Assembly (NCBI GenBank): GCA_050246635.1
Contig: JBFWVR010000018.1
Location: 68,869-132,868, forward strand
Direction of reading: 5' to 3'
Origin: JBFWVR01 sp050246635
Lineage (GTDB): Bacteria; Acidobacteriota; Vicinamibacteria; Vicinamibacterales; UBA2999
Length of the DNA: 64,000 bases
A program made the position numbers and the translations under genes. The notes beneath the pieces were generated by a model, which had not been told where the DNA came from, did not search any database, and worked only from the letters and a program-made list of their open reading frames with translations. Position 1 is the stretch's first letter. Each line of letters starts with the position of its first letter. Below, piece after piece: positions 25,466 through 33,680 of the stretch.

Positions 25466-25590
25466 GTCGGCACCAACGGTGTCTGATGTCGTGGGGACCT
25501 GTTTCGGCCGGCTCCGGGGTGGCGCCATTATGGCCGATTCGGTGATGCGCGTGACGGCAAAGTGCTTCTCTTCCAGTATGTTGCCGTGAA

Positions 25591-25619
25591 TTGACAACCT
25601 CCGGCTCCACCCCTATGAT
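25591..25619 (+). promoter_or_regulatory. Near-consensus sigma-70-type promoter
   Basis: TTGACA (25591-25596), 17-nt spacer, TATGAT (25614-25619). It drives the exported-protein gene at 25656 and overlaps the longest possible N-terminal reading of the divergent glgC. Confidence 0.8.
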
Positions 25620-25655
25620 CGAAGGATCCGGAATCTTGGAGTTCAGGGAGACGTG

Positions 25656-26666
25656 ATGATGGCAAGAAGTCGTGTGGTGGCGCTGTTCGCCGCGCTGGCG
25701 CTGGCGGTGGCGGTCCCGGCGAGTGTGCTCGCCCAGAAGGACGATAAGAAGCGCAGCAAGGAAGAGCAGCGCGAGATCGAGCAGCTCGTGAAGGTCGTGG
25801 ATGCCGCGATGGCCGGTGAGGCCCCCGCCGCGAGCGACATCACGATGGAGCTCGACCCGTACTTCCTGAAGTCGCAGGATCAGCGCACCTTCGTGCCGTT
25901 CGTGCTGACCTTCCAGAACGCCCCGGCCGCCAACGTGGCGATGTACGTGCGGGTGGTGGACATGGCCGCCTGGGAGGCCGCCAAGGACAAGAAGAAGTTC
26001 GAGTACCCCTGGGACGACATCCACTTCATCGACCAGGCGGCGCTCAAGGACGGCCGCCTGAACCGCGTGTTCATGGCGCCGGCCGGCACCTACGACGTGT
26101 TCGTGGTCATGAAGGAGCGGCTCCCGGAGAAGGCGCCGAAGAACGCCGTCGCCAAGATGGGCATGCTCAAGACCCAGGTGACCGTCCCGGACTTCTGGTC
26201 GGGTGAGCTGCAGACGAGTTCGGTCATCGCGACCGACAACGTGACGATGCTGACCGCGCCCATCGGCCAGGACGAGGCGCGTGAGCGGCCGTTCGTCTTC
26301 GGTGCCCAGGAGCTGGTGCCGGCGACGGACATGAACTTCAAGAAGAACCAGGAACTCTCGATCTTCTTCCAGGTCTACAACGCGGGCCTCGACTCGGCCG
26401 GCAAGCCGAACCTGGTCATGGAGTACAACTTCCACCGGACCGAGAACGGCGAGGAGAAGTTCTTCAACAAGACCAACCCGCAGAACATCAACGCCTCGAA
26501 CCTGCCCCCGCAGTTCGATCCGTCGAAGTTCCCGGTGCCGGGGGGCATCACCGTGCCCCTCGCGACCTTCCCCGTCGGCGAGTTCCGGCTGGAAATCAAG
26601 ATCACCGACAAGGCGGCCGGCAAGGAGCTCACGAAGAACGTGAACTTCACGGTCGAAGCGTCGTAA
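25656..26666 (+). CDS. Exported protein of unknown function
   Basis: 336 aa. CAGGGAG precedes two tandem ATGs; 25656 is used. The signal peptide (VVALFAALALAVAVPASVLAQ) is followed by a charged KDDKKRSKEEQREIEQL helix. The rest looks like repeated beta-sandwich domains with strands such as FVPFVLTFQNAPAANVAMYVRVVD, NRVFMAPAGTYDVFVVMKER, QELSIFFQVYNAG and GEFRLEIKITDKAAGKELTKNVNFTVEAS. That last stretch resembles the closing domain of GWxTD-type proteins, but no GWxTD motif is present. It is probably periplasmic. A consensus promoter suggests strong expression. The TonB-receptor-like gene follows on the same strand. Confidence 0.75.
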   Translation: MMARSRVVALFAALALAVAVPASVLAQKDDKKRSKEEQREIEQLVKVVDAAMAGEAPAASDITMELDPYFLKSQDQRTFVPFVLTFQNAPAANVAMYVRVVDMAAWEAAKDKKKFEYPWDDIHFIDQAALKDGRLNRVFMAPAGTYDVFVVMKERLPEKAPKNAVAKMGMLKTQVTVPDFWSGELQTSSVIATDNVTMLTAPIGQDEARERPFVFGAQELVPATDMNFKKNQELSIFFQVYNAGLDSAGKPNLVMEYNFHRTENGEEKFFNKTNPQNINASNLPPQFDPSKFPVPGGITVPLATFPVGEFRLEIKITDKAAGKELTKNVNFTVEAS

Positions 26667-26690
26667 ACTTCGGATAGGATCCGAAAAATA

Positions 26691-26726
26691 CGGCCCGCCC
26701 CCGTCGAGCGCCCCGGGGGCGGGCCG
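26691..26726 (+). terminator. 13-bp GC hairpin just ahead of a ribosome-binding site
   Basis: CGGCCCGCCCCCG (26691-26703) pairs exactly with CGGGGGCGGGCCG (26714-26726), 10-nt loop. It follows the exported-protein gene and ends one base before the GGAG used by the next gene. There is no U-tract, so it may attenuate rather than fully terminate. Confidence 0.6.
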
Positions 26727-26738
26727 GGAGTGTTGCGT

Positions 26739-28628
26739 ATGGGCTTCCCCAGCAGCCTGGTCGTTCCGGCGGTGCTCGTCTCCCTGACGGCTCTCCACCC
26801 GGCTGCCGCTGCGGCCCAGCGCGCCCCGGACGGGCCGGTGACGCCTGCCGTCACGCAGGTTGCGGCCGTGGCCACCGGCTCCATTGCCGGGGTGGTCCTG
26901 GACGAAGCCGGCAAGCCGCTCGACGGCGTCGTGGTCTCCGCCCTGGGGGGCGGGACCGGTTTTGCCATCACCGACCCCTCCGGCCGCTACACGCTGACGT
27001 CCCTGCCGGCCGGCCCGTACCTGGTCCGTGCCCACCTCCCGGGTTACCTGCCCGCGCGCAACTCCCTGGTCGACGTGCACCCCTCGGGTCGTACGATGTC
27101 GTCCTTCACCATGCGCCGCGCCGCCAGCCCGGCCAATCCGGACGTGGCCACGGCGGGCATCGGCGCCCCCGATCTCGACACGGTCGCGGCGCTGGCGGAC
27201 GGCGAGCGGGACGAGGGCGAGACCGCGTGGCGCCTTCGCCACCTGAAGCGGTCGGTGCTCAAGGACAGCGGCACCACCGGGCTGTTCGACGACGACGACA
27301 GCGGCGTGCTGGGCGACTCGTTCGGCCGGATCGGCCGCGCGTTCGGCGAGTCGGCGCGCCTCGCGAGCGCGTTCTTCGCCGATACGCCCTTCCAGGGTGA
27401 GGTGAACCTGCTCACCACCGGCGCCTTCGACGACCCGGGACAGATTTTCGACCTCAACCGCGCCAGCCAGATCGCCTACTTCGCGGTCGGCGCCCCGGTG
27501 GGGCAGCACGGCGACTGGACCGTGAAGGCCGCCCTGAACCAGGGCGACCTCAGCTCGTGGGTGATTGCGGGCCGGTACGCGACGCGGGCCGCCGCCCGGC
27601 ACCGCTACACGTTCGGCATGTCCTACGGCCTGCAGCGGTACAACGGCGGCAACACCGTCGCCCTGGCCGCGCTGCCGGAAACCGCCCGGAACGTCGGCGC
27701 CCTCTACGCCTACGACGAGTGGGCGGTGTCGCGCGCGGTCTCGATCGGCTACGGCGCGGCCTACGCGCACTACGACTACCTCGCCGAGCCCTCGCTCTTC
27801 AGCCCGCGGCTGTCGGCCACCATCCGCCTGTCGCCGGTGATGCGCGTGCACGCCGTCGCGACGCGCCAGCTCTCGGCCCCCGGGGCCGAGGAGTTCCTGC
27901 CCCCCAGCCAGGCCCAGTGGGTGCCGCCGCAGCGCACGTTCGCACCGCTCTCGGCGGCGGGTTTCCGGACCGAGGGCGTCGACCACTTCGAGCTGGGTGT
28001 CGACCGCGACCTGGGAGACACCACGATTGGGGTCCGGGCCTTCCGCCAGCGCGTGGACGACCAGGCCGTGACGCTCTTCGGCTTGCGCACGCCGGACGGC
28101 CCGGCGACCGACCTCGGCCACTACTTCGTCGGGACGGCCGGCGACGTGGCCATCCGCGGCTGGAGCCTCAGCCTGTCGCGGGCCCTGGCCGCCCATCTTC
28201 GCGGCGCCGTCACCTACGGCCAGGCGCTGGCGGAGTGGGGCGACGCGGCTCCCGGCGCCGACCTCGCGCTCCTCGCGGCGTGGGCCCCGTCGGCCGTGCG
28301 CACCGGCACCGAGCGCCTGCACGACGTCACGGCCTCGCTCGAGAGCGAAGTCCCCGTCACGGCCACGCGGGTCGTCGTCTTCTACCGGTTCAACTCCGCG
28401 TTCGTGCGCGACGACGGCGAGGGCCCCGGGCCCGGCGTCGGCTACCGGTTCGACGTGCAGGTGAACCAGGGCCTGCCATTCATGAACTTCCTCTCCTCCG
28501 AATGGGAGATGCTCGTCGCCGTCCGCAACGTGTTCCGCGAGGGCTTTGCCGACTCGTCCGTCTATGACGAGATCCTCGTCGTGCGCCCGCCGAAGCGGGT
28601 GATCGGCGGCTTGACCGTCCGCTTCTAG
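26739..28628 (+). CDS. Outer-membrane TonB-receptor-like barrel with carboxypeptidase-regulatory domain
   Basis: 629 aa from the ATG at 26739, eight bases after GGAG. Signal peptide about residues 1-27. Residues ~48-125 are a carboxypeptidase-regulatory (CNA-B-like) domain: GSIAGVVLDEAGKPLDGVVVSALGGGTGFAITDPSGRYTLTSLPAGPYLVRAHLPGYLP. The remaining ~480 residues are beta-barrel-like with alternating strands, ending in F (GGLTVRF). A canonical plug domain is short or absent, so this is a reduced member of the family rather than a typical receptor. Such proteins are abundant in Acidobacteria; no ligand is inferable. It is downstream of the exported protein and before a two-component system. Confidence 0.75.
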   Translation: MGFPSSLVVPAVLVSLTALHPAAAAAQRAPDGPVTPAVTQVAAVATGSIAGVVLDEAGKPLDGVVVSALGGGTGFAITDPSGRYTLTSLPAGPYLVRAHLPGYLPARNSLVDVHPSGRTMSSFTMRRAASPANPDVATAGIGAPDLDTVAALADGERDEGETAWRLRHLKRSVLKDSGTTGLFDDDDSGVLGDSFGRIGRAFGESARLASAFFADTPFQGEVNLLTTGAFDDPGQIFDLNRASQIAYFAVGAPVGQHGDWTVKAALNQGDLSSWVIAGRYATRAAARHRYTFGMSYGLQRYNGGNTVALAALPETARNVGALYAYDEWAVSRAVSIGYGAAYAHYDYLAEPSLFSPRLSATIRLSPVMRVHAVATRQLSAPGAEEFLPPSQAQWVPPQRTFAPLSAAGFRTEGVDHFELGVDRDLGDTTIGVRAFRQRVDDQAVTLFGLRTPDGPATDLGHYFVGTAGDVAIRGWSLSLSRALAAHLRGAVTYGQALAEWGDAAPGADLALLAAWAPSAVRTGTERLHDVTASLESEVPVTATRVVVFYRFNSAFVRDDGEGPGPGVGYRFDVQVNQGLPFMNFLSSEWEMLVAVRNVFREGFADSSVYDEILVVRPPKRVIGGLTVRF

Positions 28629-28714
28629 ACGGTTCCGCTTCCCCGGCGGAAAAGTTCGCCGCAACTCGCTCTCTCCCTGAGAGATACGTAATTTTGGATC
28701 GCCTGGGCCATACT

Positions 28715-28736
28715 CTTGGATTCCCGCGGGTCCAAG
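28715..28736. promoter_or_regulatory. Dyad CTTGGA-N10-TCCAAG upstream of the sensor kinase
   Basis: Half-sites at 28715-28720 and 28731-28736 flank a CCCGCGGG core. The interval 28629-28784 has no other clear element. It may be an operator or a small hairpin. Confidence 0.3.
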
Positions 28737-28784
28737 GCTCCGTGTGCCGGTAGAAGTCTCGATTTTGCAGTAGGTTAGGGACGA

Positions 28785-31763
28785 GTGGTGGACGAAACGC
28801 GTGGTATGGGGTTTGCTGTCGCCCACGCGCAAGGTTTTCGGCAGCTCATGTACGAAACAGCGGGAAGCGCGGCGTCACCAGCCCTCACGCACCAGAACTG
28901 GCGCGAGTGGTGGCGTACGGCGGTGCCCGTCACGGTCGCGCTGGTGCTGCTCGCCCTCGGCACCATCAACGTCGTCCAGCGCGCGACGTCGGTCGACGTG
29001 GAGGACGGCGTCCTGTGGGCCGAGCGGACCGCCGGGGTCGTTGCGGCGGAGATTGCCGAGGGGACGGCTGCGGATCGCGCCGGCATCCGCGCCGGCGACG
29101 TGCTGCTGGCCATCGACGGCGCACCCGTCGAGCGTCGCGAGGACGTCCTCGCGCTCCAGCGCGGCGCGAACGCCGGCGAGCGCCACACCTACACGATCCT
29201 GCGGCTGGGCAACCGCGAGATCACCCAGGTCACGCTGTCGCCCATCCCGCGTGGCGCCGGCGCGCTCTACTACGTGCTCGCGGCCGTGGGGATCTTCACG
29301 CTGCTCGTTGGCGTCGCGGTGCGGGTCCGCCGGCCCTTCGATCAGGCGACACTGCACTTCTTCTGGCTGTCGGTGGCCTTCTTCGGCGTCCTGACCTTCT
29401 CGTTCAACGGGCGCTTCGACCGGGTCGACTGGGTCTTCTACTGGGCGGACGAAGTGGCGATGCTGCTGCTGCCGCCGCTCTTCCTGCATTTCGCGCTCGT
29501 CTTCCCGGAACGTCCGCACTCCCACGGTTTCGCGGCGCGCATGGCCCGGTGGCTCCCGGCCGTCTACCTGCCGGCAGGGGTGCTGGCGTCCACCCGGATT
29601 CTCGGCCTGCTGCGCGCGGGCGCCGATCCGGAGTATTTCGTCCGGCTGATCGGCCTGCTCGACCGGCTCGAGGTGCTGTATCTCGCGTCGTTCCTGACCG
29701 GCGGGCTGGCGGTGCTGGTCCGCGCGCTGGGACGCGTGCGTTCGGTGACCTCGCGGCGGCAGCTGCGCTGGATCGTCTGGGGGACGGCGCTCGGTGCGCT
29801 GCCGTTCGCGCTGGGATACGCGCTGCCGTGGGTGTTCGGCGGCACGCCGTCGCTGCCGATGCAGCTCTCGGCCATCCCGCTCGGCTTCGTCCCGCTCGCG
29901 TTCGCGTCGGCGATCGTGCGGTACCGCCTGATGGATGTCGAGATCATCCTGAAGCGCCTGCTGGTGTACACCGCCGCGGTCGTGGCCATCGTCGCGATCT
30001 ACGCGGTGATCCTGCAGACGTCTGGCGGGTATTTCGTCCAGTCCGAGGACGAGCACCGCTGGATGATCGCGTTCCTGGCGACGGTGGTGGTGATCCTGCT
30101 GGCGCGGCCGGTCAAGGAGGCCGTGCAGGCCGGCATCGACCGCGCCTTCTATCGCGACCGGTACGACTACCGGCGCGCGCTCGTGGCGTTCGCGCGGGAC
30201 CTGAACAGCGACCTCGACCTGGCACGCCTCTCCGACCGCCTGGTGACGCGGATTTCCGAGACGCTGGTGCCCGACCGGATGGCCTTCATGCTCGCGACCG
30301 ACGCGCGGGAGTTCGAGGCCCTGGGCCAGCGCGGGTTCGGGCAGGCGCCGCCGCGGCTGGCCCTGGAGTCCGGCGTCGGCGGGCGCGTCGCCGCCGGCCA
30401 TGCCGTGCGCCTGGACGACCCCCTGGCGGCCGGCCGCTTCACGGCCGAAGAGGTGGAGTTCTGGCGTGACGCCGGGCTCTACTACTTCGTGCCCTGCCTG
30501 GCCAACGGCGTGGCGGTCGCGGTGCTGGCCCTGGGGCGCCGCGCCAGCGGCGAGCCGCTCAACAGCGAGGACATGGGGCTGCTCACCGCGGTGGCGGGCC
30601 AGGCGGCCACCGCCATCGAGAACGGGCGGCTCTACCGGCAGCTGCACCTCAAGGCCGCCGAGCTCGATCGCCTTCGCACCTTCAACGAGAACATCCTCGA
30701 GTCGCTCGACGACGGCCTGCTGGTCGTCGGGCTCGACGATCGCGTCATCCGGTGGAACCGCGCCCTCGAGGCCCTCTACGGCGTGACGCGGGGCGAGGCG
30801 CTCGGCCTGCCGCTGGGGCGGCTGTTCTCGCCGGCCTTCGTCGAGGCGCTCTCCGCGGCGCGGCGCGAGTCGCCGCTCGGCGCCACCATCTTCCGGGTGA
30901 CGATCGAGGCGCGGGGACCCAAGGCGGGCGAGACGCTGCTCGTGAACGTGACCACGGCGCCGCTCCAGGCGTTTGGCGGGGCGGCCGCGCAGGCCGGCAC
31001 GATCGTGATCCTGCAGAACGTGACCGAACGCGCGGCCCTCGAGGAGCAGCTCCGGATCACCGAGAAGATGGCGTCGCTCGGCCTGCTGGCGGCCGGCGTG
31101 GCGCACGAGGTGAACACGCCGCTCACCGGCATCTCCAGTTATACGCAGATGCTGCTGGAGCAGGCGAGCCCCGACGACCCCCGGACGGCTCTGCTCGAGA
31201 AGATCGAGAAGCAGACCTTCCGCGCGGCCCGCATCGTCAACGGCCTGCTGAACCTCTCGCGGCCGTCGACCGCCGAGGCGGCGGAGCGCTCCGAGGTCGA
31301 CCTGAACACGGTCATCGGCGACGTGTTGTCGCTGCTCGAGCACCAGTTCGAGAAGGGGCGCGTCAAGATCCGGCGTGAGCTTGCGCCTGAGCCCGTGCGG
31401 CTCGAGGGGTTCGAGTTCAAGCTGCAGCAGGTGTTCCTCAACCTGTTCCTGAACGCGCGCGACGCCATGCCGAGTGGCGGCTGGCTGACCATCGCGACGC
31501 GGCGGCAGGAGGGGGACGCCGTCGTCGAGGTGTCCGACACCGGGGCGGGGATCCCGGCCGAGCATCTCGCCCGCATCTACGATCCGTTCTTCACCACCAA
31601 GGCCATCGGCCAGGGCACCGGGCTCGGGCTGTCGATCACGTACGGCATCGTGCACGAGCACGACGGCGTGATCCAGTGCGACAGCGCCCCCGGCCACGGC
31701 ACCCGTTTCACCCTCCGGTTCCCGGCGGCCCCCGCCGTCGGCCAGCGGGCGGTCGTCAGGTAA
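28785..31763 (+). CDS. PDZ-containing membrane histidine kinase (NtrB/PilS-like output)
   Basis: 992 aa; GTG at 28785 after TTAGGGACGAG is used, but ATGs at 28806 and 28848 are possible. Order: one transmembrane helix (~45-63), a PDZ domain (~75-150, AADRAGIRAGDVLLAIDGAPVERREDVL), about seven further helices (~160-430), a GAF domain (~455-615), a PAS domain (~630-755), HisKA with the phosphoacceptor in AGVAHEVNTPL (His774), and HATPase_c (FLNLFLNARDAMP N-box, DTGAGIP G1, GTGLGLSITYGIV G2). The HEVNTPL box is the NtrB/PilS type. It phosphorylates the regulator encoded 3 bp downstream. The PDZ domain next to the first helix may sense misfolded envelope proteins. Confidence 0.9.
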   Translation: MVDETRGMGFAVAHAQGFRQLMYETAGSAASPALTHQNWREWWRTAVPVTVALVLLALGTINVVQRATSVDVEDGVLWAERTAGVVAAEIAEGTAADRAGIRAGDVLLAIDGAPVERREDVLALQRGANAGERHTYTILRLGNREITQVTLSPIPRGAGALYYVLAAVGIFTLLVGVAVRVRRPFDQATLHFFWLSVAFFGVLTFSFNGRFDRVDWVFYWADEVAMLLLPPLFLHFALVFPERPHSHGFAARMARWLPAVYLPAGVLASTRILGLLRAGADPEYFVRLIGLLDRLEVLYLASFLTGGLAVLVRALGRVRSVTSRRQLRWIVWGTALGALPFALGYALPWVFGGTPSLPMQLSAIPLGFVPLAFASAIVRYRLMDVEIILKRLLVYTAAVVAIVAIYAVILQTSGGYFVQSEDEHRWMIAFLATVVVILLARPVKEAVQAGIDRAFYRDRYDYRRALVAFARDLNSDLDLARLSDRLVTRISETLVPDRMAFMLATDAREFEALGQRGFGQAPPRLALESGVGGRVAAGHAVRLDDPLAAGRFTAEEVEFWRDAGLYYFVPCLANGVAVAVLALGRRASGEPLNSEDMGLLTAVAGQAATAIENGRLYRQLHLKAAELDRLRTFNENILESLDDGLLVVGLDDRVIRWNRALEALYGVTRGEALGLPLGRLFSPAFVEALSAARRESPLGATIFRVTIEARGPKAGETLLVNVTTAPLQAFGGAAAQAGTIVILQNVTERAALEEQLRITEKMASLGLLAAGVAHEVNTPLTGISSYTQMLLEQASPDDPRTALLEKIEKQTFRAARIVNGLLNLSRPSTAEAAERSEVDLNTVIGDVLSLLEHQFEKGRVKIRRELAPEPVRLEGFEFKLQQVFLNLFLNARDAMPSGGWLTIATRRQEGDAVVEVSDTGAGIPAEHLARIYDPFFTTKAIGQGTGLGLSITYGIVHEHDGVIQCDSAPGHGTRFTLRFPAAPAVGQRAVVR

Positions 31764-31766
31764 GTC

Positions 31767-33212
31767 ATGCGCCGCAACACATCGGTCCTCGTCATCGACG
31801 ACGAGGAAATCATGCGTGAGATCCTCGAGACGCTCCTCACCCGCGAGGGCTACAGCGTGCGTCTCGCCTCGACCGGCCAGGAAGGCGTCGAGCTGGCGCG
31901 CACGCTGCCGTTCGACGCCGTCATCACCGACGTGATGATGCCCGGGCTGGACGGCCTCCAGGTCCTCGACGAGATCCACCGGCACGACGACGAGCTGCCG
32001 GTGATCATGATCACGGCCTACGCCTCGATGGAGAACGCCATCTCCGCGATGAAGCGCGGGGCGTTCGACTACATCACCAAGCCGTTCAAGAACGACGAGG
32101 TCCTGGTCGTCCTGCGCAATGCCGTCGAGCGCCGGCGGCTGATGGCCGAGAACGTCGCGCTGCGCCAGAACCTGCAGGCGCGGCACCACAAGTTCTCAGG
32201 CATCATCGGCAAGAGCTCCCGGATGCGACAGGTGTTCGACCTGATCATCCAGGCGGCGCCCAGCCGCTCCACGATCCTGATCACGGGCGAGAGCGGGACC
32301 GGCAAGGAGCTCGTCGCGCGCGCGATCCACACCAACAGCGCGAGGGCCGACAAGTCCTTCGTCACCGTCAACTCCGGCAACCTGCCGCCGGACCTGCTCG
32401 AGTCCACCCTCTTCGGCCACGTCAAGGGCGCCTTCACCGGCGCGGTGTACCCCAAGAAGGGCCTGTTCGACCTGGCCGACAAGGGCAGCATCTTCTTCGA
32501 CGAGATCGGCAACGTCCCGCTCGAGACGCAGGCCAAGCTGCTGCGCGTGATGCAGGAGCGCGAGTTCATGCGGCTCGGCGGCATGGAGACGATCAAGGTC
32601 GACGTCCGCATCATCGCCGCGACCAACGTCGACCTGAAGCAGGAGATGGAGGAGGGCCGGTTCCGCGAGGACCTCTTCTACCGCCTCCACGTCATCAGCC
32701 TCCAGTTGCCGGCCCTGCGCGAGCGCAAGGAGGACATCCCGCTGCTCGTGCAGTTCTTCCTCGACAAGTATGGCGAGGAGAACGGCCGGACGAGCCTCGA
32801 GCTCGCGCCCGAGGCGCTCGATCTCCTGATGGAGTACGACTGGCCAGGCAACGTCCGCGAGCTCGAGAACGTCATCGAGCGGGCCGTCGTGCTGAGCCCC
32901 GGCCAGCGCATCGGCACCGAGCTGATTCCCGAGAACGTCCGCCGCTCGCCGAGCTACCAGACCCCGCAGGTCGTCATGCCGGCGGAGGGCGTGTCGCTCA
33001 AGGAGGTCACGGCGGCCTACGAGCGGCAGTGGATCGAGTCGGCGCTCGAGGCCGCTGGCGGCGTCCAGAAGCGCGCGGCCGAGCTGCTGCACATCAAGCC
33101 GACGACGCTCAACGAGATGATCAAGCGCTACGACATCCGTCCCCGGCGCAAGAAGGCCTCGGGGGAGAGCAGCAGCGACGAGCTCGAGACGATCGGCACC
33201 GAACGCGACTAG
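31767..33212 (+). CDS. Sigma-54-dependent response regulator (NtrC family)
   Basis: 481 aa. Receiver domain with phosphoacceptor Asp55 (AVITDVMMPG), D11/D12 and the TAYASMENAISAMKRGAFDYITKPF lysine. The AAA+ domain has Walker A GESGTGKE, the sigma-54 contact loop GAFTGA intact, Walker B FFDEIGN and the R-finger region FREDLFYRL. The C-terminal Fis-type HTH is YERQWIESALEAAGGVQKRAAELLHIKPTTLNEMIKRY. It acts by melting sigma-54 promoters when phosphorylated by the adjacent kinase. No sigma-54 (-24/-12) promoter was found in the immediate upstream gaps, so targets are elsewhere. Confidence 0.95.
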   Translation: MRRNTSVLVIDDEEIMREILETLLTREGYSVRLASTGQEGVELARTLPFDAVITDVMMPGLDGLQVLDEIHRHDDELPVIMITAYASMENAISAMKRGAFDYITKPFKNDEVLVVLRNAVERRRLMAENVALRQNLQARHHKFSGIIGKSSRMRQVFDLIIQAAPSRSTILITGESGTGKELVARAIHTNSARADKSFVTVNSGNLPPDLLESTLFGHVKGAFTGAVYPKKGLFDLADKGSIFFDEIGNVPLETQAKLLRVMQEREFMRLGGMETIKVDVRIIAATNVDLKQEMEEGRFREDLFYRLHVISLQLPALRERKEDIPLLVQFFLDKYGEENGRTSLELAPEALDLLMEYDWPGNVRELENVIERAVVLSPGQRIGTELIPENVRRSPSYQTPQVVMPAEGVSLKEVTAAYERQWIESALEAAGGVQKRAAELLHIKPTTLNEMIKRYDIRPRRKKASGESSSDELETIGTERD

Positions 33213-33304
33213 AACCCATCCCATGAATGGGGGCGTCGCGCCGAGGGCGGCGAGGCGCCCCGTCCGTATTGACCGGGGCCCGCGCCCGGTGGCACGCTGC
33301 CGGC

Positions 33305-33670
33305 ATGCCTCGCACCCGGTTGCCGAAGACGGCTCCACATCCCTGGACGGTGGCTGGCAGCATGGCCGTCCGCGGCGCCACGCTGCTGCCGCTCGCGCTT
33401 GCCACGCTGGCCGCCGGCATGGCGCTCTACCACTACGTCGAACAGCTGCCCTGGCCGGATGCCTTCCTGAACGCGGCCATGCTGCTCGGCGGCATGGGTC
33501 CCGTCGATCACGTCCAGACGGAGGCGGGCAAGTGGCTGGCCGGCGTCTACGCGCTCTTCGCCGGCCTGGTGTTCATCGTGGTCGCGGGGGTCATGCTCGG
33601 CCCGGTGGTGCACGCCGTGCTGCACCGGTTCCACCTGGAAACGGGCAGCGACGGCGCCGCCGAGGAGTGA
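33305..33670 (+). CDS. Two-helix membrane protein resembling an ion-channel pore domain
   Basis: 121 aa from the ATG at 33305. Helix 1 is residues ~22-42 (GATLLPLALATLAAGMALYHYVE). Then WPDAFLNAAMLLGGMGPVDHVQTEAGKWLAGVYALFAGLVFIVVAGVML looks like the pore helix, filter loop and second helix of a two-TM potassium-channel (Ion_trans_2) unit. The filter position reads GGMGP instead of TVGYG, so K+ selectivity is unlikely. A short basic tail ends HRFHLETG. It is convergent with the glycosyltransferase gene (10 bp between ends). Function is inferred only from topology. Confidence 0.65.
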   Translation: MPRTRLPKTAPHPWTVAGSMAVRGATLLPLALATLAAGMALYHYVEQLPWPDAFLNAAMLLGGMGPVDHVQTEAGKWLAGVYALFAGLVFIVVAGVMLGPVVHAVLHRFHLETGSDGAAEE

Positions 33671-33680
33671 GGGGGCGGGT

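Noticed and set aside
28629..28784. Sigma-54 promoter in front of the sensor kinase
   Set aside because: GG and GC dinucleotides are present but not at the required 10-nt spacing, so no -24/-12 element is supported.
24216..28832. A 1538-codon open frame on the minus strand
   Set aside because: It is antisense to several genes with clear motifs (glgC region shadow, the exported protein and receptor-like genes). Its translation is Arg/Gly/His-rich low-complexity, as expected for a mirror frame in very GC-rich DNA.
28875..32189. A 1104-codon open frame on the minus strand
   Set aside because: It lies opposite the histidine kinase and response regulator, whose domains are unambiguous. No domain or ribosome-binding site supports it.
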